53,550 nucleotides of DNA from Clostridiales bacterium (GCA_024693205.1 JAILLJ010000042.1:1-53550), one strand, 5' to 3'; counted from the stretch's first letter, positions 42,043 through 51,208 are shown. Translations and numbers: made by a program. The notes: generated from the sequence alone by a model not told the origin.

Positions 42043-42918
42043 TCACTTCCTTATAACTTCATAGACACATATCATAAAATATAACGCCGGAAGAGTAAAC
42101 GACGCGCTGTCAAACCTGTCCATGACTCCGCCGTTGCCCTTGCCCATTATAAATCCGAAATCCTTGACGCCGTAATTTCTCTTTATCACCGAGGCGGAAA
42201 GATCGCCAAGCTCCGACATGACAGAAAGAACGAACGTGAAAATAAGAACAGCCCAAAGCGGGATAATGAACGGATTTATAAGCCCCTTCTTCGAGAGCAG
42301 GTAATAAACGAGCCATATAAGGATGTTTACTGCCACCGTTCCGAAAACTCCGCCGACGGCGCCTTCCCACGTCTTTTTTGGACTTATCTTCGGAGCCATC
42401 TTATGTTTTCCGAACCTGCTTCCGAAGAAATAAGCCATCGTGTCGGTTATCCACGCGCACAGAAGTCCCGTAAGGAGCAGATATGAGCAGATGGACTTTG
42501 TATAGGGATCGCCTATCGTTTTATAAAGATTTTCGATTTTGAGCATCGTCGAAAGAGACGCAGGGATAACGAGCGACGAGACCAAAGCCATCGCCACATG
42601 CTCAAAACGCGTATCGGGATACCCCGCCAGCATCACCGCGAAAAGGATGAATACATAAAGCAGTACCGCCATATAAAGCGGGATGCTTATCTTGTCAAAA
42701 ACATCAAACTGCGTAGCGGGCGGGATAAGCAGCGCCGGCACGCTGCTGAAAATTATCAAGGCCTTGTTTTTTACTCCCACGGCGGAAAGGATCTCATAAT
42801 TCGCTACCACCGTGAAAAAAGTTAAAAGTATACACACTGACGGGAATTCAAATTGAAAAATAAGCGCCGCTATTCCCACAAGTGCCCATGAGACGCCGGA
42901 AATAACCTTTGCCTTCAT
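42043..42918 (-). CDS. cdsA: Phosphatidate cytidylyltransferase
   Basis: CdsA makes CDP-diacylglycerol from phosphatidate and CTP for phospholipid synthesis. The 291-residue protein has about eight membrane segments and the C-terminal signature: KMAPKISPKKTWEGAVGG, then SELGDLSASVIKRNYGVKDFGFIMGKGNGGVMDRFDS in which the Asp residues bind metal. I place the start at ATG 42918 with GGTG 6 nt upstream; an in-frame GTG at 42927 is possible. A GC-rich hairpin covers the ribosome site (see separate entry). It lies between uppS and dxr, the usual order. Confidence 0.95.
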   Translation of the reverse strand: MKAKVISGVSWALVGIAALIFQFEFPSVCILLTFFTVVANYEILSAVGVKNKALIIFSSVPALLIPPATQFDVFDKISIPLYMAVLLYVFILFAVMLAGYPDTRFEHVAMALVSSLVIPASLSTMLKIENLYKTIGDPYTKSICSYLLLTGLLCAWITDTMAYFFGSRFGKHKMAPKISPKKTWEGAVGGVFGTVAVNILIWLVYYLLSKKGLINPFIIPLWAVLIFTFVLSVMSELGDLSASVIKRNYGVKDFGFIMGKGNGGVMDRFDSASFTLPALYFMICVYEVIRK

Positions 42919-42926
42919 AATAAACA

Positions 42927-42946
42927 CCGGGCGGAAAAACCGCCGG
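42927..42946 (-). promoter_or_regulatory. GC-rich hairpin overlapping the cdsA ribosome site
   Basis: On the minus strand CCGGCGG, a 5-U loop and CCGCCCGG form a 7-bp all-G/C stem with one bulged C. The last GG of the stem is part of the GGTG ribosome site, so the stem could reduce cdsA translation. No protein or ligand is implied. Confidence 0.5.
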
Positions 42947-42975
42947 ACACCTTTCTTTTTAGAATCGACCTTCGG

Positions 42976-43695
42976 TCATACTCCTCCGAAACGTCTTTTG
43001 CGCTCGGCGAAATCCGAGAGCGCCTTATCAAGATCGTCTGTCGTAAAGTCGGGCCACATGATATCCGAATACCAAAATTCGGAATAAGCCGACTGCCATG
43101 TCATAAAATTGGAAAGCCTGTATTCGCCGCTCGGACGGATGATAAGGTCGGGATCGGGCTGTCCCGCCGTATATAGCCTGTCGGCGATCGCCTTTTCGTC
43201 AATGTCGTCGGGCGAAAGCCTGCCCGAAGCCGCCTCTTTCGCAAGCTCCTTCGCCGCGCGGACGAGCTCGCTCCTCCCGCCGTAATTCACGGCGAGATTT
43301 ACGACTGTCTTTGTCTTATCGGCAGAACACGATTCGAGCGTATTGACGAGCTTTGTTATGTCGCGCGGCAATTTTGACATATCTCCGATAAACCGGAAGC
43401 GAAGACCCTTTTCTTCGTTTTCGGCGCGCCTCTCGTCAGCCTCCTTGAGGAAGCTCCGAAAGATATTCATAAGCGCGTTTACCTCGTCCGCCGGACGCTT
43501 CCAGTTCTCGGTAGAAAAAGCGTAAAAGGTCAGATATCTTATCCCGATATCGGACGCGTAGGTGCATATTTTACGGAACACCTCGGCGCCCTGTTTATGT
43601 CCCTCGCTTCTCGAAAGCCCGCGGCTTTTTGCCCAGCGGCCGTTGCCGTCCATTATTATCCCGACATGAGCGGGAAGATTTTTAAATTCAGGCAT
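42976..43695 (-). CDS. uppS: Undecaprenyl diphosphate synthase (isoprenyl transferase)
   Basis: UppS condenses isopentenyl units on farnesyl diphosphate to form the C55 carrier for cell wall synthesis. The 239-residue protein has HVGIIMDGNGRWAKSRGLSR (catalytic Asp) and SGEYRLSNFMTWQSAYSE, both typical of cis-prenyltransferases. Its ATG overlaps the frr stop by one base (TAATG), which suggests coupling. It is followed by cdsA. Confidence 0.97.
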   Translation of the reverse strand: MPEFKNLPAHVGIIMDGNGRWAKSRGLSRSEGHKQGAEVFRKICTYASDIGIRYLTFYAFSTENWKRPADEVNALMNIFRSFLKEADERRAENEEKGLRFRFIGDMSKLPRDITKLVNTLESCSADKTKTVVNLAVNYGGRSELVRAAKELAKEAASGRLSPDDIDEKAIADRLYTAGQPDPDLIIRPSGEYRLSNFMTWQSAYSEFWYSDIMWPDFTTDDLDKALSDFAERKRRFGGV

Positions 43696-44249
43696 TATAT
43701 CTCCATCAATTCCTTTTCTTTGTCGCTTGCAACGGAATCGACCTGCTTGATATATTTATCCGTAATATCCTGAAGCTCCTCTTCTCCGTCCTTGAGGTCG
43801 TCCTCGGTTATTTCGGAGGCCTTTTCCATCTTTTTGATCTTTTCCATCGCGTCTCTGCGGATCGAGCGGACGGCTACCTTTGACTCCTCGGCCATTTTAC
43901 GGATCTCTTTTACGAGCTCTTTACGCTTATCCTCCGTAAGCTGAGGGAAGATAAGACGGATAACGCGTCCGTCGTCCTGAGGATTTATTCCGAGATCGGA
44001 CTGCTGGATGGCCTTTTCGATCGAATGGATCGTCGACATATCCCAAGGCTGGATATTGAGGATCCTCGCCTCTGCGACGGATATCGCCGCCATCTGGTTT
44101 ATAGGAGTGGGAACGCCGTAATAATCCACTCTTATCTTATCTAAAACCGCCGCGTTTGCTCTTCCCGCCCTTATGGACGCGAATTCGCTTTTAAGAACAG
44201 AAACTGTTTTGCCCATTTTTTCTTCTGCTGTTTTGATTACTTCATCCAT
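43695..44249 (-). CDS. frr: Ribosome recycling factor
   Basis: RRF splits the post-termination ribosome together with EF-G. The 184-residue protein has the full length and the conserved parts [53 protein letters not shown], and [42 protein letters not shown] precedes the ATG. It follows pyrH after 2 nt. Confidence 0.98.
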   Translation of the reverse strand: MDEVIKTAEEKMGKTVSVLKSEFASIRAGRANAAVLDKIRVDYYGVPTPINQMAAISVAEARILNIQPWDMSTIHSIEKAIQQSDLGINPQDDGRVIRLIFPQLTEDKRKELVKEIRKMAEESKVAVRSIRRDAMEKIKKMEKASEITEDDLKDGEEELQDITDKYIKQVDSVASDKEKELMEI

Positions 44250-44251
44250 GA

Positions 44252-44959
44252 TTAATCCTCCTTAACGATCGTTCCTATATTTTCGCCTTTAACCGCCGCA
44301 ACAACATTGGCGGGATCTTCAAGATTGAATACAAGTATCGGCAGCTTATTGTCGCGGCAGAGCGAAGCCGCCGTTCCGTCCATTACCTTCAGATCCTTTG
44401 AAAGGATATCGGTATATGTAAGCGTGTCGTATTTTTTCGCGTCGGCGAACTTGTGGGGATCCTTGTCGTAGATCCCGTCGACGTTTGACGCCTTGAGCAT
44501 TATATCGGCGTCTATCTCCGCCGCTCTCAGCGCGGCGGCAGTATCCGTCGTAAAGAACGGGTTGCCCGTGCCGCAGCCGAAAATAACGACTCTGCCCTTT
44601 TCAAGATGGCGTACCGCCCTGTTTCTTATATAGGGCTCTGCGATCTGCTGCATCGCGATCGCCGTCTGTACCCTTACCGGGACATTGAGCTTTTCAAGTC
44701 CGTCCGCGAGCGCGAGCGAATTCATGACCGTCGCAAGCATTCCCATATGGTCGGCGCGCGTCCTGTCCATTTCGCCGCTCGAACGGCCTCTCCAGAAGTT
44801 TCCGCCGCCCACGACTATACCGACCTCAACGCCTAAGGAAACGCATTCCTTTACCGCTTCACAGACGGTATTGACGGTATCAAAGTCGATCCCGCCGCTC
44901 AGCTGTCCCGCTAAGACTTCGCCGCTGAGCTTTAAAAGGATCCTTTTGTATTTTGGCAT
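44252..44959 (-). CDS. pyrH: UMP kinase
   Basis: PyrH phosphorylates UMP to UDP, feeding UTP and CTP pools and UDP-sugar supply. The 235-residue amino acid kinase-fold protein starts [14 protein letters not shown] and has [30 protein letters not shown], and the end region [32 protein letters not shown] precedes the ATG. A sigma-A promoter at 44992-45020 starts the pyrH-frr-uppS-cdsA-dxr-rseP-ispG unit. Confidence 0.98.
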   Translation of the reverse strand: MPKYKRILLKLSGEVLAGQLSGGIDFDTVNTVCEAVKECVSLGVEVGIVVGGGNFWRGRSSGEMDRTRADHMGMLATVMNSLALADGLEKLNVPVRVQTAIAMQQIAEPYIRNRAVRHLEKGRVVIFGCGTGNPFFTTDTAAALRAAEIDADIMLKASNVDGIYDKDPHKFADAKKYDTLTYTDILSKDLKVMDGTAASLCRDNKLPILVFNLEDPANVVAAVKGENIGTIVKED

Positions 44960-44991
44960 ATCAACTACCTCCGTAAAATATTAAATGTATT

Positions 44992-45020
44992 ATTTTAACT
45001 TGATTTTAACGGCATGTTAA
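44992..45020 (-). promoter_or_regulatory. Sigma-A promoter of the pyrH-ispG unit
   Basis: On the minus strand TTAACA (45020-45015), 17 nt, TAAAAT (44997-44992). The -35 box directly abuts the end of the MITE-like element at 45021. Confidence 0.75.
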
Positions 45021-45189
45021 TTAAGGCAACGCCGCACAATTCGGGTGTGCGGATCGCGCAGTAGTTTTTTTCGTCAGATCGTACAGATTTGACGCAGGCA
45101 ACCTTTCGGTTAGCAAGGAAAAGCTGTGAAATATGACGTAAATAAGATCAAGCAAGGCGTGCAGCCGCATTTGTGCGGTGTTGCCTTAA
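45021..45189. mobile_element. 169-bp MITE-like element with 19-bp terminal inverted repeats
   Basis: TTAAGGCAACGCCGCACAA at 45021-45039 is inverted at 45171-45189 with one mismatch. The element ends in TTAA on both sides. It carries no gene. Its right end is duplicated at 37701-37724, and internal words match the element at 3151-3315. It lies between the pyrH promoter and the pyruvyl transferase gene, whose stop codon it supplies. It accounts for most of the gap from 44960 to 45185. Confidence 0.75.
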
Positions 45190-46376
45190 AGCTCACGTAG
45201 CTTTGCCGCCGCCGCGTAGGACGACGCGATATATGACGGCATAACGCTTTCAAGCTTTGCTTTATAATTATCGTAGTTGTCAAGTATCCCCCTGAACGCA
45301 TTTGCCATTGCGTATTCGTCGGAGATCTCGCCTATCGGGATGACAAGTCCCTCCGAGGTGCCGAATATATCCTCTGCGATCCCCTTTGATTTTATGCTGT
45401 ATCCCAAGACAAGCGTAGGGACAAGGGAGGAATAAGCGGCTATAGTCGAATGGGTCCTCGCTCCGACGAACGCCTTGCATCTCGCGATATATCCCTTAAG
45501 CTGAACGGATTCAAGCTCCTTGTCGAGCAGAATGACGCGTCCCGTATATTTGTATGTGTTATAAAGGTACGTGAGCGGCGTCCTGTCGTCGTTTGAATCG
45601 AGGAAAACATGCGGGATAAGCGCGATATTGCAGTCGGTCTCATTTAATATCATTTCGATAAGGCGCTTATACGCCATTATCCCCGTTCCCCTGTTGTTTT
45701 CCGTTTCGTAGTTGAATACGAGCGGGCTCGCGTTTATACCGATCGTCTCGTTTTCGATAAAGCCTTCGGGAAGCGGAAGCTTTTCCGTTTCGAGCGCAAA
45801 GGCGGGGTCGGCAAACTGATAGACGTTATCTTCAAATCCGTGTTCCTTGAGCTGACGGACAGTTTCGGACTCCCTCGCAAAAATGGCGTCGTATCTTTTG
45901 AGATCGTTTATATTGTAGTCGGTGAACACTTTTTCGTCGAGCGAGCAGCCCCAAAGCACGGTCTTTTTGCCGTAACGCTTAAGCACGGTATTGATAGCGC
46001 TCATTTGGGCGTTCTCGCCGTAAAAGTAGTTGTCTCCGCCGATCGAGAGGAACAGCTTGTCGTCGTAAAACGATACGTCCTTAAGAAAATGCTCGAAGTA
46101 GTATTCGTCGGCTGCCTTCTGTGACTTTTTATATTGGAGCTTCAGCCTAACGCGATCAATGAACGAAAGCGGCTCCGCGCCCTCGTCGAAAAACAGCCCC
46201 GATACGCCGTCAAGTCCCGGCGTATTATAATCGCTCTCGGGATTAAAGCTGTAGAGACGAACGGTGCAGCCCTCATATGTACTTTTTAACATAGCCGTCG
46301 TCGAACGGACTATGGCCTCGCAGCCCTTGTTTTTGCTGCCGGAATGAAAATACATCGCAAAATCGCTCATTCTCAA
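45186..46376 (-). CDS. Polysaccharide pyruvyl transferase family protein
   Basis: A CsaB/WcaK-like protein of 396 residues. The N-terminus FAMYFHSGSKNKGCEAIVRSTTAML and the parts LFLSIGGDNYFYG, IFARESETVRQLKEHG, FADPAF, GINASPL and ARTHSTIAAYSSLVPTLVLGYSIKSKGIA are typical of this family, which adds pyruvate ketals to cell-surface glycans. Some members are glycosyltransferase-like and lack pyruvylation activity, so the exact reaction is open. It lies 9 nt after the ABC exporter ATPase gene, so the product could be an exported glycan or anchor polymer. The stop lies at the edge of the MITE-like element. Confidence 0.85.
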   Translation of the reverse strand: MRMSDFAMYFHSGSKNKGCEAIVRSTTAMLKSTYEGCTVRLYSFNPESDYNTPGLDGVSGLFFDEGAEPLSFIDRVRLKLQYKKSQKAADEYYFEHFLKDVSFYDDKLFLSIGGDNYFYGENAQMSAINTVLKRYGKKTVLWGCSLDEKVFTDYNINDLKRYDAIFARESETVRQLKEHGFEDNVYQFADPAFALETEKLPLPEGFIENETIGINASPLVFNYETENNRGTGIMAYKRLIEMILNETDCNIALIPHVFLDSNDDRTPLTYLYNTYKYTGRVILLDKELESVQLKGYIARCKAFVGARTHSTIAAYSSLVPTLVLGYSIKSKGIAEDIFGTSEGLVIPIGEISDEYAMANAFRGILDNYDNYKAKLESVMPSYIASSYAAAAKLREL

Positions 46377-46385
46377 ACGTCCTTC

Positions 46386-47678
46386 TTATTTTATGACAGC
46401 CTCAACGGAAGCGTCAACGATCCTCGAATGTCCCCATGATTCGCTCCAAAGGCGCGCGGAGTCGTCTCTCATGCCGTTAATCTCGTTTTCGCTTCCGACA
46501 TTCATAACGGTAAAAAGAAAACCGTCCGGATCTATGCTGTCGATGTTGTCGTGGAGGTCGTAAGGCGCGCCCTTTGAGAGCGTCAATGCCGCCTTATAGT
46601 CGCCGGGAGCCAGATTGTGGCTGTTGACCGTCACATATATATCGGCGCTCGAACCCTCTTTAAAATCAATGAACGGCTCGAAAAACACCGTTGACACCGG
46701 CCCTCCGCCGTCGCGGCGGAACGTCACTCGCAGGCTGACGTTGCTCTCTTCCCGGAGCGCTTCGACATGGAACTTGAATTTTATCGGCTCGTTCCACGCG
46801 TAAATACAGTCCTCTGTTTCAAGCAGATCGAGAGACTTTATCACGAGCCTGTCGCAGTAATAGCCCTGGGGCCTGTTCCAGATATCGTAATCGTAGTGGC
46901 CGTGCTTGGCCTCCTTGTGGATGCCGTTATATATTTTTATTGCCTCTTCGACGTCGCCGTCGTAGATCATTTTTCCGTCTTCAAGGACTATGGCTCTGTC
47001 GCAAAGTCCCCTGACGACGTTCATAATATGGCTGACGCAGAGGATGGTCTTTCCCTTGTTCGCGATCTCGCCCATTCTTTTAAGGCACTTTTCTCTGAAC
47101 CTCATATCTCCGACGGAGAGGACCTCGTCGATTATAAGGATATCGGGATCGAGCGTAGATGCGACGGAAAAAGCAAGGCGGACAAGCATTCCGCTTGAAT
47201 ATCTTTTTACCGGCGTATCTATAAAACGGCCGACCTCCGAAAACTCGACGATATCGTCGAAGCGCGCGTCGATCTCCTCTCTTGACAGTCCTAAAATGGC
47301 TCCGTTGAGATATACGTTTTCTCTTCCGGTAAGCTCGATATTGAAGCCTGTTCCGACTTCGAGCATAGCGGCTACCTTGCCGTAATATGTTATACGTCCC
47401 TCGGTCGGCTCAGTTATACGCGAGATCAGCTTCAAGAGCGTCGATTTTCCCGCGCCGTTTCTGCCGATTATCGCAACGCGTTCTCCCTCGCGCACTTCAA
47501 AATTGATATCCTTGAGCGCCCAGAAATCCTCTTTTATTTGGGGAGATAATCTGTATTTCATCTTATCTCGCCGTGTGCCGTCAATAGGATATTTTTTCTT
47601 ATGTCTTATTATATATTTTTTTCCTATCCCGGTCGCCTTTAATATTACCGGTCTGTTATCTTCCATTTTTATCGCCAT
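46386..47678 (-). CDS. Polysaccharide/teichoic-type ABC exporter ATPase (Wzt/TagH-like)
   Basis: The ATP-binding subunit of a glycan exporter. Residues about 10-250 form the ABC domain: GRNGAGKSTLLKLISRI (Walker A), YSSGMLVRLAFSVA (signature) and ILIIDEVLSVGD (Walker B). The C-terminal 180 residues form a Wzt_C-like beta domain (FKFHVEALREESNVSLRVTF) that in homologues recognises the end of the polysaccharide. The start is not marked by a clear ribosome site; I use ATG 47678, and 47666 or GTG 47696 are possible. The permease gene is upstream (90 nt) and the pyruvyl transferase gene downstream. Confidence 0.92.
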   Translation of the reverse strand: MAIKMEDNRPVILKATGIGKKYIIRHKKKYPIDGTRRDKMKYRLSPQIKEDFWALKDINFEVREGERVAIIGRNGAGKSTLLKLISRITEPTEGRITYYGKVAAMLEVGTGFNIELTGRENVYLNGAILGLSREEIDARFDDIVEFSEVGRFIDTPVKRYSSGMLVRLAFSVASTLDPDILIIDEVLSVGDMRFREKCLKRMGEIANKGKTILCVSHIMNVVRGLCDRAIVLEDGKMIYDGDVEEAIKIYNGIHKEAKHGHYDYDIWNRPQGYYCDRLVIKSLDLLETEDCIYAWNEPIKFKFHVEALREESNVSLRVTFRRDGGGPVSTVFFEPFIDFKEGSSADIYVTVNSHNLAPGDYKAALTLSKGAPYDLHDNIDSIDPDGFLFTVMNVGSENEINGMRDDSARLWSESWGHSRIVDASVEAVIK

Positions 47679-47767
47679 GCGATCCGGAATTCGCACAAAA
47701 GAAGATGAAAAATCTCACATTTATGCCCGAATCGCGCCTCCCTTCTGATTTTTCACACTGATACTCC

Positions 47768-48619
47768 TTAAACAAGGTCAATGAACGTTCTCTCGCCCTT
47801 GCGGAACCGTTTGATCCCGAGCGGAACAAATACGGCGATAAAGACGAGCGCGGAAATGAATGAAGGCCAGTGGAACTCATTTGTCGAGATAATGCACCAT
47901 CTGAACGCATTGACGACTCCCGCGACGGGATTCAGCTCATAGATAAATCGTATCTTTTCGGGAACGGCGTTTACCGCGACGGTAAACGAATACGCGACCG
48001 GAGTGACATACTGTCCGATCGTTATCAAAAACGGTATCGCCTGATTCAAGTCACGGTGCTTGATATTCAGCGGCGCCAAAAACAGGCCGATAAAAAATCC
48101 GAGAGCTATGGGAAGCATCGAAAAAAGCGGAACGAGCAGTATCCTTATCGACGGAACAAATCCGCTTGAGAAAAAGCTGATAAGAAGTATCAAAAGATAT
48201 ACGAAAAATGAGATCGCGGAATCGATCAATGTCGATATGGACGTACTGACGGGAAGGATTATCCTCGGGAAATACACCTTTTTCATTATTCCGACGCTCG
48301 AGAGGAAGCTGCCCGACGCCAAAAGGATATTTCTTGAAAAAAGCGTCCAGGGAATAGTACCCGCGTAAACCATGACCGTATACGGAGCGTCGCCGTCGGA
48401 CGAAAGATGGGCGACTGTACCGAAGATAAAAGACATTATGAGCATGTTTATTATCGGATTGATTATCGACCAGCCGAGGCCGATTATGGTCTGTTTATAT
48501 CTTACGGTAATGTCCCTTTTTGCAAGCTCTATCGCAAGCGCCCTGTAGCGCCATATATCTTTCCAATACTGTAGGTTTTTTCCGTTTGCTTCGATTTCGG
48601 TTTTGATCTGTGACGCCAA
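47768..48619 (-). CDS. Polysaccharide/teichoic-type ABC exporter permease (Wzm/TagG-like)
   Basis: The ABC-2 membrane subunit that pairs with the ATPase encoded next. About 283 residues with six membrane segments. It contains the typical KRDITVRYKQTIIGLGWSIINPI at the start of the first segment and the central GIMKKVYFPRIILP. I chose TTG 48619, since GGGAGGT lies 7 nt upstream; the open frame extends to 48643 but that would put the ribosome site inside the gene. The methyltransferase stop lies 58 nt upstream, so it is probably read from the YerC unit, though a weak local promoter is not excluded. Confidence 0.9.
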   Translation of the reverse strand: MASQIKTEIEANGKNLQYWKDIWRYRALAIELAKRDITVRYKQTIIGLGWSIINPIINMLIMSFIFGTVAHLSSDGDAPYTVMVYAGTIPWTLFSRNILLASGSFLSSVGIMKKVYFPRIILPVSTSISTLIDSAISFFVYLLILLISFFSSGFVPSIRILLVPLFSMLPIALGFFIGLFLAPLNIKHRDLNQAIPFLITIGQYVTPVAYSFTVAVNAVPEKIRFIYELNPVAGVVNAFRWCIISTNEFHWPSFISALVFIAVFVPLGIKRFRKGERTFIDLV

Positions 48620-48677
48620 CCGTATTACCTCCCGTAATAGCAAAATTATCCTGTAAACACAAATATATATTTAGAGA

Positions 48678-49424
48678 TCAAATCTTTTTCGCCGTAAAAA
48701 CGGCTCTCTCGGTTTTTTCGTCCGGTTTGTTTTCGGTAAGTTCATTATATATGCCGACAACTTCAAATCCGGCTTTTGACAAAAAGTCTTCAAGAACGCT
48801 AAGCGGATATGCCTTTTCCGAAAAGCTTTCACCGCTTCTCCCGTAGCGGCCGTTCCCGAGCGTGTAAAAAAAGTCAAGAGAAATATCCGTTGTAAATCCG
48901 TCTCTTTGCAGCTTGTTTTGCCACACGCAGTAGACGTCGTCGGTATCGTAAACAAAGGTATTGTCGGCCAAAACCTTCCTGTGTTTATAAACGGTATTGG
49001 CGTCAAATATAAACAACCCGCCCGGCTCCGTAAAAAGAGAAACTTTTTTGAATGTATTTAAGACGTCTTCGGCGCTCGTCAGGTGGTTTATGCTGTCAAG
49101 CATACATATCGTCGCCTTGACCGTGCCGAAGAGATCGAGTTGACACATGTCCTGACAGAGGAAAAGGATGTTTTTTCCGTGTTCCATCGCCTTTTCCTGC
49201 GCCTTTGCGAGCATACCGCAGCTTGAATCGACGCCGATGACTTCAAATCCGCGTTCGGCCATCCTCACGGAAAAGCTGCCCGTGCCGCATGCAAGATCGA
49301 GGAGTATGCCGTCGCTTATGCCGTTTTTACGAAGCAGCTTATGAACATAATCGCATCGCTCGTCATACTCGACGTTATCGGTCAAAGAGTCATAAAATCT
49401 CGCAAATTCACCGTAATCGCTCAT
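48678..49424 (-). CDS. Class I SAM-dependent methyltransferase
   Basis: A 248-residue methyltransferase. Motif I is ILLDLACGTGSFSVRMAERG, the acidic loop is VIGVDSSCGML, and motif IV is ATICMLDSINHL. The N-terminus FARFYDSLTDNVEYDERCDYV is shared with a group of small-molecule methyltransferases. The acceptor is unknown. Its ATG overlaps the YerC stop by 4 nt (ATGA), and the exporter permease follows, so a glycan or cell envelope link is possible but not shown. Confidence 0.88.
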   Translation of the reverse strand: MSDYGEFARFYDSLTDNVEYDERCDYVHKLLRKNGISDGILLDLACGTGSFSVRMAERGFEVIGVDSSCGMLAKAQEKAMEHGKNILFLCQDMCQLDLFGTVKATICMLDSINHLTSAEDVLNTFKKVSLFTEPGGLFIFDANTVYKHRKVLADNTFVYDTDDVYCVWQNKLQRDGFTTDISLDFFYTLGNGRYGRSGESFSEKAYPLSVLEDFLSKAGFEVVGIYNELTENKPDEKTERAVFTAKKI

Positions 49425-49717
49425 TCATTATCCAGTCTTTCAAAAATTTTATCGTATCCGTTGCTGCCGTAATTCAGCGAACGGTTCACACGGCTTATCG
49501 TCGCAGTGCTGGCGCCCGTCGATTTTACGATATCGCTGTAAACATGTTTGTCCTTAAGCATTTTTGCGACGACTATACGCTGGGAAATGGTGTTAAGCTC
49601 CTGTACGGTGCAAAGATCGTCAAAAAACGCCTTGCACTCGTCGAGATCCTGAAGCTTCAGAACGGCTCTGAATAAAAATTCGCAGTTTTTTTCGTCAGGC
49701 GATATACTACTTTTCAT
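49421..49717 (-). CDS. YerC/YecD family TrpR-related regulator
   Basis: A 98-residue protein with a TrpR-like helix-turn-helix: LCTVQELNTISQRIVVAKML, DIVKSTGASTATISRVNRSLNYG. YerC/YecD proteins are small DNA-binding proteins in Firmicutes with poorly known targets. GGAGGGTGTTTAA precedes the ATG. It lies 19 nt after a membrane protein gene and overlaps the methyltransferase start. Confidence 0.93.
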   Translation of the reverse strand: MKSSISPDEKNCEFLFRAVLKLQDLDECKAFFDDLCTVQELNTISQRIVVAKMLKDKHVYSDIVKSTGASTATISRVNRSLNYGSNGYDKIFERLDNE

Positions 49718-49736
49718 TTAAACACCCTCCAGTAGA

Positions 49737-51146
49737 TTAAATAAATATGAAAGCGCCGATCGCTACAGCGATGATAACACACGCAAGAGAACATATCCTT
49801 ACCGAAAGCTCGGAAGACCCGGAAAGAGCAAGCTCCTTCAGAGCATCACGTTTAAACTGCTTTTCGCCGAAAAAGACAAATATCGCGGATGCTTCATACA
49901 ATACGCAATAAAGCGCAAAGACGACGAACGCGGGGAGCGTTCTGTCAAGAAAGATCCGATAGCAAAGAGCGGCGATCGCAAAAACCGCAAGAACGATCTT
50001 TAAAATATCTATGCGCGGAACATCGTTCTTTTTGTCCGTGGCAAATAAGAATTCCTCCGCGAGGACCCATATGATAAGGAAGGACGATATAAGCGAAGCG
50101 GCTAAAGTTATGCCTGATACGGCAAGGAAAAACGGAAAATACGAAAAAACAGGCAGGATCAAAAGATCATCGTACGCCTTGACCGCTTTTGCGAAACGAC
50201 TGTCCTTATCATAAGTGAAGCTCACGACAAGCGTATAAGCGCATAAGATAAGAAGCCAGATAAAGGTGAGGAGCCTCCCCGTTTCGGGAGAGAATATCCC
50301 TTTTACGCCTGAATTAAGAACGATGGCGTCGACGTAATTATCGACAAATCTGTTATAACAGAGGCAAAAACAGATCGCAGTAAGCCCGGAGCCGACAGCG
50401 CCGAAGGTAAATTCCATGAGCTTCCATCCGCCGATAAAAGCAAATTTACGTTTCTTACCGTCGGACGAAGCGTCCGTTTTTTCATCCGGTACCATCGTCT
50501 GCAAAAGATTGCCGATAAAAAATCCGAGGCCGCCGGCCGCCATTCCGCAGACCGTCATAATAACGGCAAATGCTTCTTTTTTAACGGCGGAAAAGATGAT
50601 GACCGCTAAACAGACAAACAGAAGTCCGCCCCATCTTTCGCGCCTGTCCTTTGAAAAATATAGATATTTCTTTAAAAATTCTTTTTTACGCGGCAGATAA
50701 TTCAAAAGGATAAAACCGATAAGCTGTGAAACAGGGATCAGCAGAGTCAAAACGATAGTATCGGCGACAGAGAATTTCCCCGCCATCGCCGGGAAAGATA
50801 GCGATACAAGACCGGCAAAAATGCCGAACCAAACAGCGCCCTTGACGCATAGACCGATCCTGCCGTGGATCCTTTCGCGTTTATCCGTCGAAAAGGTCAA
50901 CGAGATCGTTTCGCCGTATGTCTGTGAGCCGCCCAAGAACATCGAACAAGCTCCGACGGCGGCAGGAACAAACCACAGTCCCGACACGACGTCGGATCCG
51001 CATACGAAAGCAAACATCATACCCAAAACGGCGCCCGGAAGCATCGCTCCTTTTTCGCCGCCGAGTAAAGTCCCTCTCATCGCCCAAGCGAACGCGCCGG
51101 CGACAACAGACATGATTATTATGATTATCGCAGTTGAAACGCTCAT
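49737..51146 (-). CDS. Polytopic membrane protein of unknown function
   Basis: A 469-residue protein with about 12 membrane segments. The first segments contain AWAMRGTLLGGEKGAMLPG, and a cytoplasmic or external loop at about 222-240 is charged (VPDEKTDASSDGKKRKFAF). No family is recognised with certainty. It is the first gene after a near-perfect promoter at 51243-51270 with a 12-bp palindrome in its leader. YerC starts 19 nt later. The ribosome site is weak (GGTGAT). It could be a transporter or a glycan-related membrane protein. Confidence 0.75.
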   Translation of the reverse strand: MSVSTAIIIIIMSVVAGAFAWAMRGTLLGGEKGAMLPGAVLGMMFAFVCGSDVVSGLWFVPAAVGACSMFLGGSQTYGETISLTFSTDKRERIHGRIGLCVKGAVWFGIFAGLVSLSFPAMAGKFSVADTIVLTLLIPVSQLIGFILLNYLPRKKEFLKKYLYFSKDRRERWGGLLFVCLAVIIFSAVKKEAFAVIMTVCGMAAGGLGFFIGNLLQTMVPDEKTDASSDGKKRKFAFIGGWKLMEFTFGAVGSGLTAICFCLCYNRFVDNYVDAIVLNSGVKGIFSPETGRLLTFIWLLILCAYTLVVSFTYDKDSRFAKAVKAYDDLLILPVFSYFPFFLAVSGITLAASLISSFLIIWVLAEEFLFATDKKNDVPRIDILKIVLAVFAIAALCYRIFLDRTLPAFVVFALYCVLYEASAIFVFFGEKQFKRDALKELALSGSSELSVRICSLACVIIAVAIGAFIFI

Positions 51147-51196
51147 TCAGATCACCAGACAGCAGTAAATTCACGTCAGATCAAACGGGTAGCACG

Positions 51197-51208
51197 ATAT
51201 GCGCATAT
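51197..51208. repeat. 12-bp palindrome in the leader of the membrane protein-YerC unit
   Basis: ATATGCGCATAT is a perfect palindrome about 50 bp upstream of the start codon and downstream of the promoter, a typical place for a repressor site. Confidence 0.5.
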
